64,000 nt of DNA from Salinispora cortesiana (GCF_000484695.1 NZ_AXVR01000015.1:1-64000), one strand, 5' to 3'; positions 17,122-25,553 are shown, counted from the first letter of the stretch. The notes: generated by a model from the letters alone, not told the origin. Program-made: numbers and translations.

Positions 17122-18045
17122 TCACCATCCGCTCCCGTGGCAGACAGCGTCCGCGTCGGCCGGCTCCGCCGGTTCGGCTTGCAGGGTGGCGTGCTCGATT
17201 GCGAAACGATCCTGCAGCAGCCGCCGGGACATGGCCAGCACTGCGGCAAGATCGGCATCACGCTCGAGAACCAGGTGCGCCGAAGCAACGTCCATCCCCG
17301 AGGTTAGCGTCCATACATGCAGGTCGTGCACGTCGGCCACCCCGTCCACGGCGAGTAGCTCCGCGCGCACCGCGGAGATGTCCAGATGCGCCGGCGCGGC
17401 CTGCACCAATACCCGCAGCGCGGCGCGACCCAACTGGTACGCGCGGGGCAGGATGAACAGCCCCACCGCCACTGCGATCAGCGGATCGGCGTACCACCAG
17501 TCGGTCACGGCGATCACGACCGCGGCGACGATCACCCCGACGGAGGTGAACAGGTCTCCCAGCACCTCCAGGTAGGCGCCCCGCACGTTCAGGCTCTCCC
17601 GCGAGCCCGCGCGCAGGAGGAAAAAGGCGACGACATTGGCCACCAGGCCCGCTACCGCCACCGCCAGCATCGGCCCCGCCAGCACCTCCGGCGGCTGGCT
17701 GAACCGACGTACCGCCTCGACCACCACGTAGCAGGCCACTCCGAACAGCAGTACGGCGTTCGCCAGCGCCGCCAGCACCTCCATCCGATAGAGCCCGAAC
17801 GTTCGCTGGCCAGACCGGGACGCCCGGCTGGCGGCGGTGATCGCAGCCAGGGCCATGCCAATACCGAGGACATCGGTGAACATGTGGCCGGCGTCGGAGA
17901 GTAGCGCCAAGGAGCCGGTCATAACCGCCGCGACCGCCTCCACCACCATGAAAGTGAGGAGCAGCCCGAAAGCCACCCACAACCGGCCCCGGTGCTTCTC
18001 ACCGGCCCGCGCCGCTTGTTGACCGTGATCGTGCCCCGCACCCAT
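17122..18045 (-). CDS. cation diffusion facilitator metal exporter (CzcD/ZnT-like)
   Basis: 307 residues with six membrane segments. The metal site of segment II is visible as SLALLSDAGHMFTD (Asp, His and Asp spaced as in zinc CDFs), with the matching segment V region VIAVTDWWYADPLIAV. A short His-containing N-terminus (MGAGHDHG) and a C-terminal cytoplasmic ferredoxin-like domain (residues about 215-290) complete the family layout. It exports Zn/Co/Cd-type divalent ions in exchange for protons. ATG 18045 has GGGAG 7 nt upstream, better than the ATGs before it. A palindrome upstream suggests metal-responsive control. Confidence 0.92.
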   Translation of the reverse strand: MGAGHDHGQQAARAGEKHRGRLWVAFGLLLTFMVVEAVAAVMTGSLALLSDAGHMFTDVLGIGMALAAITAASRASRSGQRTFGLYRMEVLAALANAVLLFGVACYVVVEAVRRFSQPPEVLAGPMLAVAVAGLVANVVAFFLLRAGSRESLNVRGAYLEVLGDLFTSVGVIVAAVVIAVTDWWYADPLIAVAVGLFILPRAYQLGRAALRVLVQAAPAHLDISAVRAELLAVDGVADVHDLHVWTLTSGMDVASAHLVLERDADLAAVLAMSRRLLQDRFAIEHATLQAEPAEPADADAVCHGSGW

Positions 18046-18415
18046 CCGCTTCTCCCTTCCCATCAAGCAGTGCCGCTATGAACATATGCTCACATCGCTA
18101 TACATGCAAGTATGGCGGGCGCCACCAGCGGTGACCTGAGGGCTCCACCCAGCTACTTCTGCACGCGCTCACGGCACCAATGCCGACAAAAAGCGACATA
18201 ACCGCTGAAACAGCGTTGAGGTTAGGGCAGCAGCGAACCCCGCGCCCGCCCGGAGCGTTGAATCCCGGCACGAAAGGTAGGGAGAGCCCCAAGCCGAAAG
18301 GTAGGGATGACCCTGCCCGAATTTGGCGGGCCTACCGCCATGGACGAGCGCCTTTCGCCGGCACCAGAATTAGCCCGAATCCAGGGCACAGCACATTTGC
18401 GAGGAGCTGAGCGGC
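18046..18415. other. intergenic region between the CDF exporter and the CAAX protease
   Basis: 370 nt with no gene I can support. It holds the CDF operator candidate at 18079-18092 and a 13-bp direct repeat CGAAAGGTAGGGA at 18271-18283 and 18295-18307 (24-bp period), which may be a control site for the downstream CAAX-type protease gene. Confidence 0.5.
18079..18092. promoter_or_regulatory. candidate ArsR/SmtB-type operator upstream of the CDF gene
   Basis: TGAACATATGCTCA is a near-perfect 14-bp palindrome (one mismatched pair) with a CATATG centre, 34 nt upstream of the exporter start. Metal-sensing ArsR/SmtB proteins bind TGAnCATATGnTCA-like sites before exporter genes. No such regulator gene lies nearby, so it would have to act in trans. 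Confidence 0.5.
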
Positions 18416-19264
18416 ATGGGCGGTGGCACCACACAGAATCGGCCGGGGCCACCGGGACAGCGACCCGACATATCCGCCCCGACATCGACCAACCTGCCGG
18501 CGCAGTACTCGCTGGCGAAAATCCTGGGAATCTGGGCAGCCGCCACCCTACCCATGGGACTGGGTTACTGGGTGATCACCCCCGCCGTCGCAGACGGCCC
18601 CTACGACACCGTGGTGCTGGCCACCGTCACGCTGGCGGCTGGCCTGATCTGGCAGTTCGTGCTGGCATTGTTGATCCTCTGGCGCGAGGAGGGGTCGGTA
18701 GGCCGCTCCGCCATGGCCCGCCGACTGTGGCTACAGGTTCCCAGAAACCCGGTGAACGGTCGGCCCCGCAAGCGCCTCCTTTGGCTGCTGGCGCCACTGG
18801 GAATCGCGTTCGTGCTCAACATGATGTACGTGGCGCCGGTGATTGAGAAACTACAGCAGCACCTGCTACCCGGGCCGGCTCCACTGCCCTTCCAGAAAGC
18901 CGAAACGCTCTTCTCGGCCGAAGTCGCCCCACAGATGAAAGGGGCCTGGTGGTTCCTTGCACTGTTTCTGACGCTCAGCATCTTCAACGTCTTCCTCGGT
19001 GAGGAGTTTATCTTCCGCGGAATCCTCCTACCCAGGATGCAAGGCGTGTTCGGATCAGCTGACTGGTTCGCGAACGGAGTCTTGTTCGGCCTGTACCACA
19101 TACATCAGCCCTGGACCGCTGGTGGCATCATGCTGACCAGCGGACTGATCATGTCGCTACCGGTAAGGCGCTACCGAAGCATGTGGCTCTCGGTCATTCC
19201 GCACTCGATCCAAACGGTGATCGTGTTTGGCATGCTGCTCGGCCTCATGCGGGGCACGGTGTGA
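18416..19264 (+). CDS. CPBP (CAAX-like) intramembrane metalloprotease
   Basis: 282 residues with about six membrane segments. The catalytic EExxxR motif is GEEFIFRG (E196, E197, R201), followed by the second metal-binding region YHIHQPW (H228/H230) and a later His in SVIPHSIQT. This is the ABI/CPBP family, related to eukaryotic Rce1; bacterial members act in bacteriocin self-immunity, signalling or peptide maturation, and the substrate here is unknown. GAGGAG lies 10 nt before the ATG. It has no same-strand partner and ends facing the methyltransferase-like gene, with terminators between. Confidence 0.85.
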   Translation: MGGGTTQNRPGPPGQRPDISAPTSTNLPAQYSLAKILGIWAAATLPMGLGYWVITPAVADGPYDTVVLATVTLAAGLIWQFVLALLILWREEGSVGRSAMARRLWLQVPRNPVNGRPRKRLLWLLAPLGIAFVLNMMYVAPVIEKLQQHLLPGPAPLPFQKAETLFSAEVAPQMKGAWWFLALFLTLSIFNVFLGEEFIFRGILLPRMQGVFGSADWFANGVLFGLYHIHQPWTAGGIMLTSGLIMSLPVRRYRSMWLSVIPHSIQTVIVFGMLLGLMRGTV

Positions 19265-19327
19265 CACCGCCGGCACCACCGGGAAAGCTCAACGCCCGGG
19301 CTCCCCAACACCACAGCCACCTGGGAG

Positions 19328-19372
19328 AGGCTTGGGGACCTGCCCGCGTCCGGGGCAGCAGTCCCCAAGCCT
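19328..19372 (+). terminator. terminator between convergent genes
   Basis: A 12-bp stem AGGCTTGGGGAC / GTCCCCAAGCCT with an additional inner CTGCC/GGCAG pairing, 64 nt after the CAAX protease stop. No T-run follows, which is usual in this GC range. Confidence 0.6.
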
Positions 19373-19468
19373 CGATCTCACGCCGTAGCAGCCCTCGAAC
19401 GGGCCGGCAGAAGTCACGACAAGCGTGATCCTGCAAGCCCGAAGGGAACTCTCACCGACTCACCCAGC

Positions 19469-19500
19469 GCCCCCGGCGCAGTGTTGACGAGGCCGGGGGC
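19469..19500 (-). terminator. terminator after the methyltransferase-like gene
   Basis: A 9-bp stem GCCCCCGGC / GCCGGGGGC with a 14-nt loop, starting 9 nt beyond the stop of the minus-strand gene. Confidence 0.5.
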
Positions 19501-19508
19501 AGAGTCAG

Positions 19509-20357
19509 CTAGTTGGCTGGAATCGTCACCAGGTCTGCCAGCGGCTTCTCGGTTGCATCTTCCTGCGGGCGGGAGAGGTAGAAGTCGGCGTACAGATATC
19601 CCGCACTCTCCATGTCGGCCGGGTCGACGCCCCGCGCCGCCAGCTCCGCCATCGCCCACTCCCGTTCGGTATCGTCGATAAACCGCCGCTGCCGAACAGC
19701 CTGGTCCGCCTTCTCGGTCACGAGCCCGTACTGCGCGAGCACGTCCGAGATCGGCTCATAGTCGTATGTCCGAAGGCAGAACGCGGCGACCCAGGGCGGT
19801 GCCTCGGTGCAGGTGAGTAGCCGCTCGAACGTCCGCTCGGTGACATAGCCAATGCCACCCGTGGTCGTGATGAGGTCAACCTCGGACATTTTCTTGGCCA
19901 ATTCCGACGAAGGCTGCTCCGCCTCCAGGTTTTCGACAAAGGCATCGTCGAGCGCACCCACTGCCACACCGTGCCGAGTAGCGTTCTCGGCGACGTCCAA
20001 CCCGATGACGTGCGGAGCGGCTGGCCGGGCCCGCTGACCCAGAAATTCGGTCTCGGCGCGGCGCACCTGGTCCACGGAACGCCCGTCGGCACTGGCACCC
20101 TGGTAGTACGTGTACACGTCGTCCAGCTCAAGATCGGTCTTGGTGAGGACGCCGACGATGCCGTAGGAACAGCACACGTCGAGCACGGTGGGGCGATAGC
20201 CGTCACCCCACGGTTGGGCATCGATCAGCTGGTTGAATACGGTCGCCCCATGCTGCGGGATCTCGTATTTCAACCGTCGCAGGTTGGCGTAATACGCACG
20301 CGGCGTCTCCTGGTTGTAGATTCCGCTGAAGTTGGCCTTACCGGACTCGTCGGTCAA
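19509..20357 (-). CDS. orphan SAM methyltransferase-like protein
   Basis: 282 residues. The Rossmann-like motif VLDVCCSYGIVGVLTK and the later GLDVAENATRHGVAVG (an acidic-loop motif) suggest a class I SAM methyltransferase fold; DLITTTGGIGYVTERTFERL occupies the post-I region. I do not recognise a characterised member. The start is probably the TTG at 20357, which has GGAG 8 nt upstream and a promoter candidate about 90 nt further up; no ATG is suitably placed. It stands alone between hairpins. A role in natural-product or lipid methylation is only a guess. Confidence 0.65.
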   Translation of the reverse strand: MTDESGKANFSGIYNQETPRAYYANLRRLKYEIPQHGATVFNQLIDAQPWGDGYRPTVLDVCCSYGIVGVLTKTDLELDDVYTYYQGASADGRSVDQVRRAETEFLGQRARPAAPHVIGLDVAENATRHGVAVGALDDAFVENLEAEQPSSELAKKMSEVDLITTTGGIGYVTERTFERLLTCTEAPPWVAAFCLRTYDYEPISDVLAQYGLVTEKADQAVRQRRFIDDTEREWAMAELAARGVDPADMESAGYLYADFYLSRPQEDATEKPLADLVTIPAN

Positions 20358-20710
20358 CGCTTTGACTCCCTTTACTCCGGATGCAAACTCAGGGCCCAAA
20401 CACAGCCTCCGACCTGCGGCGGCCGGAGGCAACGGGTGCTACACCGGTAGGATATGGTGAATTCGTAGATTAGCCAAGCCGGCAAATCAGACAACCTACT
20501 CCAGCCGCGGGGGTTGCGTAGTGTGGTGACCCCCGCGAGATCGCAGGTAGGAACGGGGATGGGACGCGAGTGCGTCCCACTGTCCCGCTGATTGTGATCG
20601 GGTGACAGTGACGCGTCGCAGTACTCTCCGACGTCACTCTCCGGCGCCCTTTCCAGCAAGCCGCGGGCGTTCTCAGGCTAGGAGTGCGGCCCCTCGGCGC
20701 CGCTGGCGAC
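20358..20710. other. intergenic region with a promoter and a hairpin
   Basis: 353 nt without a supported gene. A short minus-strand frame here has no recognisable domain or ribosome site. The stretch holds the promoter candidate of the methyltransferase-like gene and a small hairpin GGGACGC-gagt-GCGTCCC (20561-20578) that could end the glycosyltransferase transcript. Confidence 0.5.
20449..20477 (-). promoter_or_regulatory. candidate promoter of the methyltransferase-like gene
   Basis: Minus strand: TTGGCT (20472-20477), a 17-nt spacer and TATCCT (20449-20454), about 90 nt upstream of the TTG start, in a locally AT-rich stretch. Confidence 0.45.
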
Positions 20711-22009
20711 CTACCCCGCCGGGCTGCGGAGAGCGTCGATCCGATCGACCGCGTTCGCGACTCCATCCTCGGCCGCGAGGCTCCGGCCCAGCCGGACCGC
20801 GGTGGCCCGGATCTCGGCGTCAGTGGTGACCGCACGGATCGCGGTAGCCAGCCGCTGCGGAGTGAGCTTCCGCTGTGGGATTGGCGCACTGCCCGCGCCG
20901 AGCGCGAATACCCGCCGGCCCCAGACGAACTGGTCCAGGAGGAACGGGCAGATCACCGAGGGCTTGCCCGCGCGCAGCGCCGCCGCGGTGGTGCCGGCCC
21001 CACCGTGGTGCACGACGGCGGACACCCGAGGGAAGAGCCAGTCGTGTGGGGCCTGCGTGAGGTGCCAGATGGTGTCTGACGGCTCGGTGTCTGACGGCTC
21101 GGTCTCCGCCAGGCCACCCCAGCCGGTGGCGACGATGCCGCGGACGCCGGCCTGGCGCAGGGCCTCACCGACGAGCCGGGTGAGGCGGCGCGGGTCGCGT
21201 CCGGCCATACTGCCGAAGCCGACGTACACCGGCGGGTCGCCCGCCGCAATGAAGTCGACCAGGGCGGCCGGGGGCTGCCAGCGGGCGGCATCGTCAAGGA
21301 ACCAGTAGCCGGTGAGGTGCGCGTGCCCGGGCCAGTCGGCGGGGCGTGGCAGGACGTGCTCGCTGATGCCGTGCAGTACCGGGATCGGCCGCCCGTCGGG
21401 GAGTCGGGTGGTCAGCGCGGCACCGCTGGTCTTGGCGAGTCCAAGCGTGTCGCGACGAAACGTGTTAACCATGCCATCGTACATCCGGTAGCCGGCACCG
21501 GCCAGGCAGTAGGTCAGTCGGTTGTACCAACGGCCCAGGGGCAGTTCGGGTAGCCCGACGAGGGGGAAGTCACCGGTCGGTACGGAGACCGGCACCGGCA
21601 GCGCCAGTACTACCGGTACGCCGAGCTTCTCGGCGATGTGCGGACCGGCCAGCACCTTGGGGTGGTAGACGACCAGATCTGGCTTGACCTGCCTGGCCAC
21701 CGCCCAGGCATCGGCGAGCAGACTCCGGTTGATCGGATTCGCCTGACGGGCCAGCCTAATGTTGGTCTTGACCGCCCCGAGCACCCCGGTGGTGTCCTCC
21801 ATCGCGGCCCGGCCTGCGGCCGAATCCAGCAGCTGCAATATGTCGTCACTGAGCTCGCCGTACGCCAAACCCTGGTCGGTGACGAACGACCGGAATCGGG
21901 CGCAGGTGGCCAGAGTGACCTCATGGCCGGCCGACTGGAGACCTTTGCCGAGGGCCACGTACGGCTGAACGTCCCCTCGCGACCCTACGGTGATCACCAG
22001 GATTCGCAT
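20711..22009 (-). CDS. MGT-type glycosyltransferase (GT-B fold)
   Basis: 432 residues, the size of macrolide/sterol-type UDP-glycosyltransferases. The N-terminal acceptor domain starts MRILVITVGSRGDVQPYVAL, the pattern of this family. The C-terminal nucleotide-sugar domain has VYVGFGSM and the HHGGAGTTAAALRAGKPSV donor-binding motif. Relatives glucosylate sterols, rhamnolipids, antibiotics or glycopeptides; the acceptor here is unknown. A five-residue duplication (EPSDT twice) sits in the C-terminal domain. One base separates it from the upstream GbsR/MarR gene, so the two are co-transcribed and the regulator probably controls it. Confidence 0.88.
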   Translation of the reverse strand: MRILVITVGSRGDVQPYVALGKGLQSAGHEVTLATCARFRSFVTDQGLAYGELSDDILQLLDSAAGRAAMEDTTGVLGAVKTNIRLARQANPINRSLLADAWAVARQVKPDLVVYHPKVLAGPHIAEKLGVPVVLALPVPVSVPTGDFPLVGLPELPLGRWYNRLTYCLAGAGYRMYDGMVNTFRRDTLGLAKTSGAALTTRLPDGRPIPVLHGISEHVLPRPADWPGHAHLTGYWFLDDAARWQPPAALVDFIAAGDPPVYVGFGSMAGRDPRRLTRLVGEALRQAGVRGIVATGWGGLAETEPSDTEPSDTIWHLTQAPHDWLFPRVSAVVHHGGAGTTAAALRAGKPSVICPFLLDQFVWGRRVFALGAGSAPIPQRKLTPQRLATAIRAVTTDAEIRATAVRLGRSLAAEDGVANAVDRIDALRSPAG

Positions 22010-22010
22010 C

Positions 22011-22472
22011 CTAGCTGTCCTTTCGTGCTTGTTGACGGAACTCCTCCATCAGGGCTGGGGTGCGCTCGACCATGAAGGTGTAGAAGTCGCGGGTATGGCG
22101 TAATCGGCTGGCCTCGGGTGCTGCCGCGTCGCCGATCAGATCGATCCCGCGCTGCATCAGAGCGATGAAGACGCGCATCTTGTCGGTTGGGTCGATGGCA
22201 CGGGCGAAGGCATCTGGATGCATCTCGTACGCGTGTCCCCGGCCCTGGCTCGGCACCCGTCGGACCAGGCCGGACTGTTCCAGCACCCGCATGCCGGTGG
22301 ACACCGAGGCCTTGGAGAGCCCCATCGCCTCGCACAGCTGTGCGGTGGTCTGGGTCGGCGGGTCGCAGATGAGCAGCCAGCCCAGCAACTTGCCGAAGGC
22401 GGGGGTGGTGCCCATCCGAGCCAGGACGACACCGACCTCCTCGGCGTACCGCCGGCGAGCCTCCGAGTCCAT
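22011..22472 (-). CDS. GbsR/MarR-family transcriptional regulator
   Basis: 153 residues with a winged helix. The recognition region TTAQLCEAMGLSKASVSTGM, then VLEQSGLVRRVPSQGRGHAY as wing, is typical of GbsR-type MarR proteins. The ATG at 22472 has AGGAGGGG 5 nt upstream and is preferred over an in-frame upstream start. It is cotranscribed with the glycosyltransferase, a pairing seen in other actinomycetes, where the regulator often represses its own operon; the effector is unknown. The AT-rich upstream region contains a GAACGTTC palindrome. Confidence 0.87.
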   Translation of the reverse strand: MDSEARRRYAEEVGVVLARMGTTPAFGKLLGWLLICDPPTQTTAQLCEAMGLSKASVSTGMRVLEQSGLVRRVPSQGRGHAYEMHPDAFARAIDPTDKMRVFIALMQRGIDLIGDAAAPEASRLRHTRDFYTFMVERTPALMEEFRQQARKDS

Positions 22473-22497
22473 AAACTCCCCTCCTGACACGATAGTC

Positions 22498-22505
22498 TCG
22501 AACGT
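22498..22505. promoter_or_regulatory. candidate operator of the gbsR-glycosyltransferase pair
   Basis: The palindrome GAACGTTC lies 26 nt upstream of the regulator start, in an unusually AT-rich 60-nt stretch. MarR-type repressors often bind short palindromes at this position. Suggestive only. Confidence 0.3.
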
Positions 22506-22699
22506 TCAGAACTTTCTAAAAAAGAAATTAGACCTGGATTGGAAACCAGGACAGAGCGAAATACGAAAATTTCCACCACGAATCTATTCCCAAGGGAAGT
22601 ATTGACGATCCGCCCTCCTGCATGACTGCTGCTAACCAACTGGAATCAAGCGCCTTGCAATGCTGCACCAGCACGCATCAGCCGGTATGGTCCGGGCTT

Positions 22700-23218
22700 A
22701 TGGGACAGGAGATGATCGATCCCGTCGATGTCCGGCAGGATTTCGCACGGTACTCACTCCGCAGCTCGATCCTCGTTTCCGCGTCGGCGCAGCAGGCATT
22801 CGCGGTATTCACCGGCGCGATAGCTGACTGGTGGGTCATGGAGTACACCTGGTCCGGCCCCGACTTACTAACCACGCTGGAGATGGAGCCACGGACCGGC
22901 GGGATGCTGTTCGAAATCGGCCCGCACGGCTTCCGCAACGACTGGGGCCGGGTACTGGCCTGGACCCCGCCCCGCCGGCTCGTCTTCACCTGGCAGATCG
23001 GGGCGGACCGCGTCCCCGCGCCCGACCCGGCTCGGGCCAGCGAGGTCGAGGCGCTCTTCCGGTCCGACCAGTCGGGACAGACCCGAGTAGAGGTAGAACA
23101 CCGGCATTTCGATCGGCACGGCCCAGCAGCGGAGGGCTACCGTCGGGCGCTCACCACTGGCTGGTCCGAACTCCTCGCTCGCTATGCGAGCGTGGTCGCA
23201 AAGCGCACCGTCGGCTAA
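22700..23218 (+). CDS. AHSA1/SRPBCC-fold protein
   Basis: About 172 residues with the START-like fold of the activator-of-Hsp90-ATPase homolog family: SILVSASAQQAFAVFTGAIADWW at the N-terminus, a GGMLFEIGPHG strand, the WGRVLAWTPPRRLVFTWQI signature, and the C-terminal helix TGWSELLARYASVV. These proteins bind hydrophobic ligands; function here is unknown. The start is uncertain between ATG 22700 and ATG 22712. It is divergent from the gbsR pair. Confidence 0.75.
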   Translation: MGQEMIDPVDVRQDFARYSLRSSILVSASAQQAFAVFTGAIADWWVMEYTWSGPDLLTTLEMEPRTGGMLFEIGPHGFRNDWGRVLAWTPPRRLVFTWQIGADRVPAPDPARASEVEALFRSDQSGQTRVEVEHRHFDRHGPAAEGYRRALTTGWSELLARYASVVAKRTVG

Positions 23219-23364
23219 GGCACTGGCTCGACCATTTCCGCCACTTTTACAAAACCCTGGCAAATCAACACGGTCCACCTGCGGACCGTGGAATAGCAGG
23301 GCCCCGGGCGTGGGCAGAGCGCGCTACTCTGCGCAGCGTTACCTTCGCCCGAGGAAGGACCGCG

Positions 23365-24699
23365 ATGCTGATCTCACGCGCCCCGCGAGCTGCCGCTCTG
23401 GCCGCCTGCGCGACGTTCCTGCTCGCCAGTAGCGCCTGCGGAACTAACGAGTCCGACGAGGTCACCGCTACCTCCGTCCGCCTCTACGGCACCGACGGCA
23501 ACATGCTCAACTCGTTCCCCACCGAGTTGGGGGACCGGGCCGACCTGGTTGACGGGATGAAGGGCACCACACCGCTGACCCCGCTGCCGGAGGACTTCAA
23601 GGACCGGTTGCGGTCGATCGACCCCAACCTGACCAGCTTCGTCTATGCGGCGGAGACCTACGACGCGGTGCTGATCAGTGCGCTCGCCGCGCAGCTCGCC
23701 GGCACCACCGATCCGGCGGCTGTCGCAGCACAGATCGTCGGCGTCACCAACGGTGGCCAACGGTGTGAGACCGCCGTGGCCTGCCTCGAGCTGGCCCGTG
23801 ACGGGCAGGACATCGAGTACCGCAGTGTCTCGATCACCCGGGGTGGGTTCACCGCAGCCGGCGAACCCTCCACCGCCAGCTATGCCACCCTGCACTTCGA
23901 CGGGACTCAGATCAACGACGCCAAGACGGAGTTCGTCGGTGCGGGCTCCGAGTCCACCGCGAGCAGCGCACCGCCGCCGGACGCCGAGGCGGCCGACCAG
24001 AACGAGGACGCCCCGCTGGTGTTGGGCGGCCTGCTGCCACAGACCGGGGACCTCGCGCTGTCCAACCCACCCCTCGCCGCCGGCGCCGCCCTCGCGATCC
24101 AGGAGATCAACGCCGCCGGGGGCGTCCTTGGCAACCCGGTTACCTGGATCGACGGCGATGACGGCACCAATCCGGCGGTCGCCAGGGCGACGGTGGCGAG
24201 CCATGCCGCCGCCGGCGTCCACGTGATCATCGGCGCCGGGGCGTCGGGAGTCTCCCGGGCAGTGCTACCCGACGTGGTGCGGGCCGGGCTCGTGCTGTTC
24301 TCCCCGTCGAACACCGACGCGAGCCTCACCGACCTGAACGACGAGGGCCGTTACTTCCGAACCGCTCCACCCGACAGCCTGCAGGGCCGGGCGCTGGCTG
24401 ACGTCATCCTGCGGGACGGCCCGGAGCAGATCGCCATCGTGGCCCGTCAGGACTCGTACGGCGAGGGCCTACAGGAGATCGTCCGGTCCGAGTTGGAACG
24501 TGCTGGCCTCGGACCGGACCAGCTCAACCTGAGCACATATCAGCCACCGGAGGGCGCCGAGGCGACAGCGGTCGACTTCACCTCCGTGGTCCGCGAGATC
24601 AAGGAGTCTGGGGCCGACGCTGTCCTGATCATCGGCTTCAGTGAGTCAGCCGGGCTGATCCGGGACCTCGCCGACGCCGGGGTGCCGCTGCACCACTGA
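23365..24699 (+). CDS. solute-binding lipoprotein with permuted periplasmic-binding halves
   Basis: 444 residues. The signal peptide ends in the lipobox ASSAC (C25), so the protein should be membrane-anchored outside the cell. Residues about 35-200 (RLYGTDGNMLNS, DPNLTSFVYAAETYDAV, then a GGxxC region) resemble the C-terminal part of leucine-type (Peripla_BP_6) binding proteins. Residues about 225-444 (LVLGGLLPQTGDLA, AIQEINAAGGVLG, GAGASGVSRAVLPDVV, RQDSYGEGL) resemble the N-terminal part, and the chain stops where the domain linker normally lies. The order is thus swapped, a circular permutation or a rearranged gene. No permease genes are near. AAGGA lies 5 nt before the ATG. Confidence 0.8.
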   Translation: MLISRAPRAAALAACATFLLASSACGTNESDEVTATSVRLYGTDGNMLNSFPTELGDRADLVDGMKGTTPLTPLPEDFKDRLRSIDPNLTSFVYAAETYDAVLISALAAQLAGTTDPAAVAAQIVGVTNGGQRCETAVACLELARDGQDIEYRSVSITRGGFTAAGEPSTASYATLHFDGTQINDAKTEFVGAGSESTASSAPPPDAEAADQNEDAPLVLGGLLPQTGDLALSNPPLAAGAALAIQEINAAGGVLGNPVTWIDGDDGTNPAVARATVASHAAAGVHVIIGAGASGVSRAVLPDVVRAGLVLFSPSNTDASLTDLNDEGRYFRTAPPDSLQGRALADVILRDGPEQIAIVARQDSYGEGLQEIVRSELERAGLGPDQLNLSTYQPPEGAEATAVDFTSVVREIKESGADAVLIIGFSESAGLIRDLADAGVPLHH

Positions 24700-24758
24700 G
24701 CCGTGATCGGGTGCTGGCCGCACCACTGGGCCGCTTGTCGGGGTGCTGGCCGCACCAC
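24681..24758 (+). repeat. short direct repeats at the 3' end of the lipoprotein gene
   Basis: GGTGCTGGCCGCACCAC occurs at 24710-24726 and 24742-24758, and a degenerate copy (GGTGCCGCTGCACCAC) at 24681-24696 spans the end of the coding region including the last codons. Each copy is itself a small GGTGC/GCACC hairpin, so the set could act as a terminator or have arisen by slippage. Confidence 0.6.
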
Positions 24759-24809
24759 GCGCCCACCGGGCCAGCTACGCGCCCCGCACCGCTGCCGGCA
24801 TCGACCCGG

Positions 24810-25553
24810 TCAGGACCGACGCCGACGCTCGAGAAAGTCGGTCATCCGCCGGTGCTTCTCCTCGTCCTCGAAGAGCACTGCCTGACTGACCAGATCCAGG
24901 TGCGGGTGCGCGGCGGCCGGAGCATCCACGGCCAGCTTGGTCAGCCGCAACGCGAGCGCGGAGCCCTTCGCCACCTCGTCGAGCAGGGTGTGTGCCGCCG
25001 GCAGCAGCTCGGCGGGCTCGGCGACCACCCGGTTGACCAGACCGATCCGCAGGGCCTCCGCAGCATCCACCCGCCGGCCGGTGAAGAGCAGCTCCTTCGC
25101 CCGCGCCTCGCCGACCAGCGCCGGCAACCGGTGCGTCGCCCCCGCCCCGGCCAGGATGCCGAGCCGCACCTCGGGCTGTCCGAAGACGGCCCGCGCGGTG
25201 CACACCCGTAGGTCGCCGGCGTACGCCAACTCGGCACCGCCGCCCAGAGCCGGCCCATCGACCGCTACCACGGTCGGCATCGGCAGCGCCCTGATCCGGG
25301 CGAAGACGGCCGAGTTGATCGCGGCGAGGGCATCCAGCCGGTCGCGCTCGCGGAGCTGACCAATGTCGGCGCCCCCGGCGAAGATGCCTTCCGCGCCTCC
25401 GGTGAGCAGCAGCAGCCGCGGCCGGGCCTCCAGCTCGGCGCAGAGTTCGTGGAGCGCGTGGACGAGGTCAACGTCGATGGCGTTGCGCTTCTCTGGGCGG
25501 TCCAGCATCGCCACCACCCGGTCGGCCTGTTCTTCGATCCGCAGGCCCCTCAC
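24810..25553 (-). CDS. enoyl-CoA hydratase/isomerase family protein
   Basis: 247 residues of the crotonase fold. Oxyanion-hole segments are visible: the first near GIFAGGADIGQLRE and the second GPALGGGAELAYAGDLRVC, then the FGQPEVRLGILAGAGATHRLP block with the catalytic region. It hydrates enoyl-CoA in fatty-acid or phenylacetate-type degradation. The GTG start at 25553 overlaps the stop of the 3-hydroxyacyl-CoA dehydrogenase (GTGA), so the two act as consecutive enzymes of one operon. The chain length handled is not predictable. Confidence 0.9.
   Translation of the reverse strand: MRGLRIEEQADRVVAMLDRPEKRNAIDVDLVHALHELCAELEARPRLLLLTGGAEGIFAGGADIGQLRERDRLDALAAINSAVFARIRALPMPTVVAVDGPALGGGAELAYAGDLRVCTARAVFGQPEVRLGILAGAGATHRLPALVGEARAKELLFTGRRVDAAEALRIGLVNRVVAEPAELLPAAHTLLDEVAKGSALALRLTKLAVDAPAAAHPHLDLVSQAVLFEDEEKHRRMTDFLERRRRS

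Noticed and set aside
20372..20659. A 95-codon minus-strand frame between the methyltransferase-like and glycosyltransferase genes.
   Set aside because: No ribosome site, no domain, and it contains the likely promoter and a hairpin.
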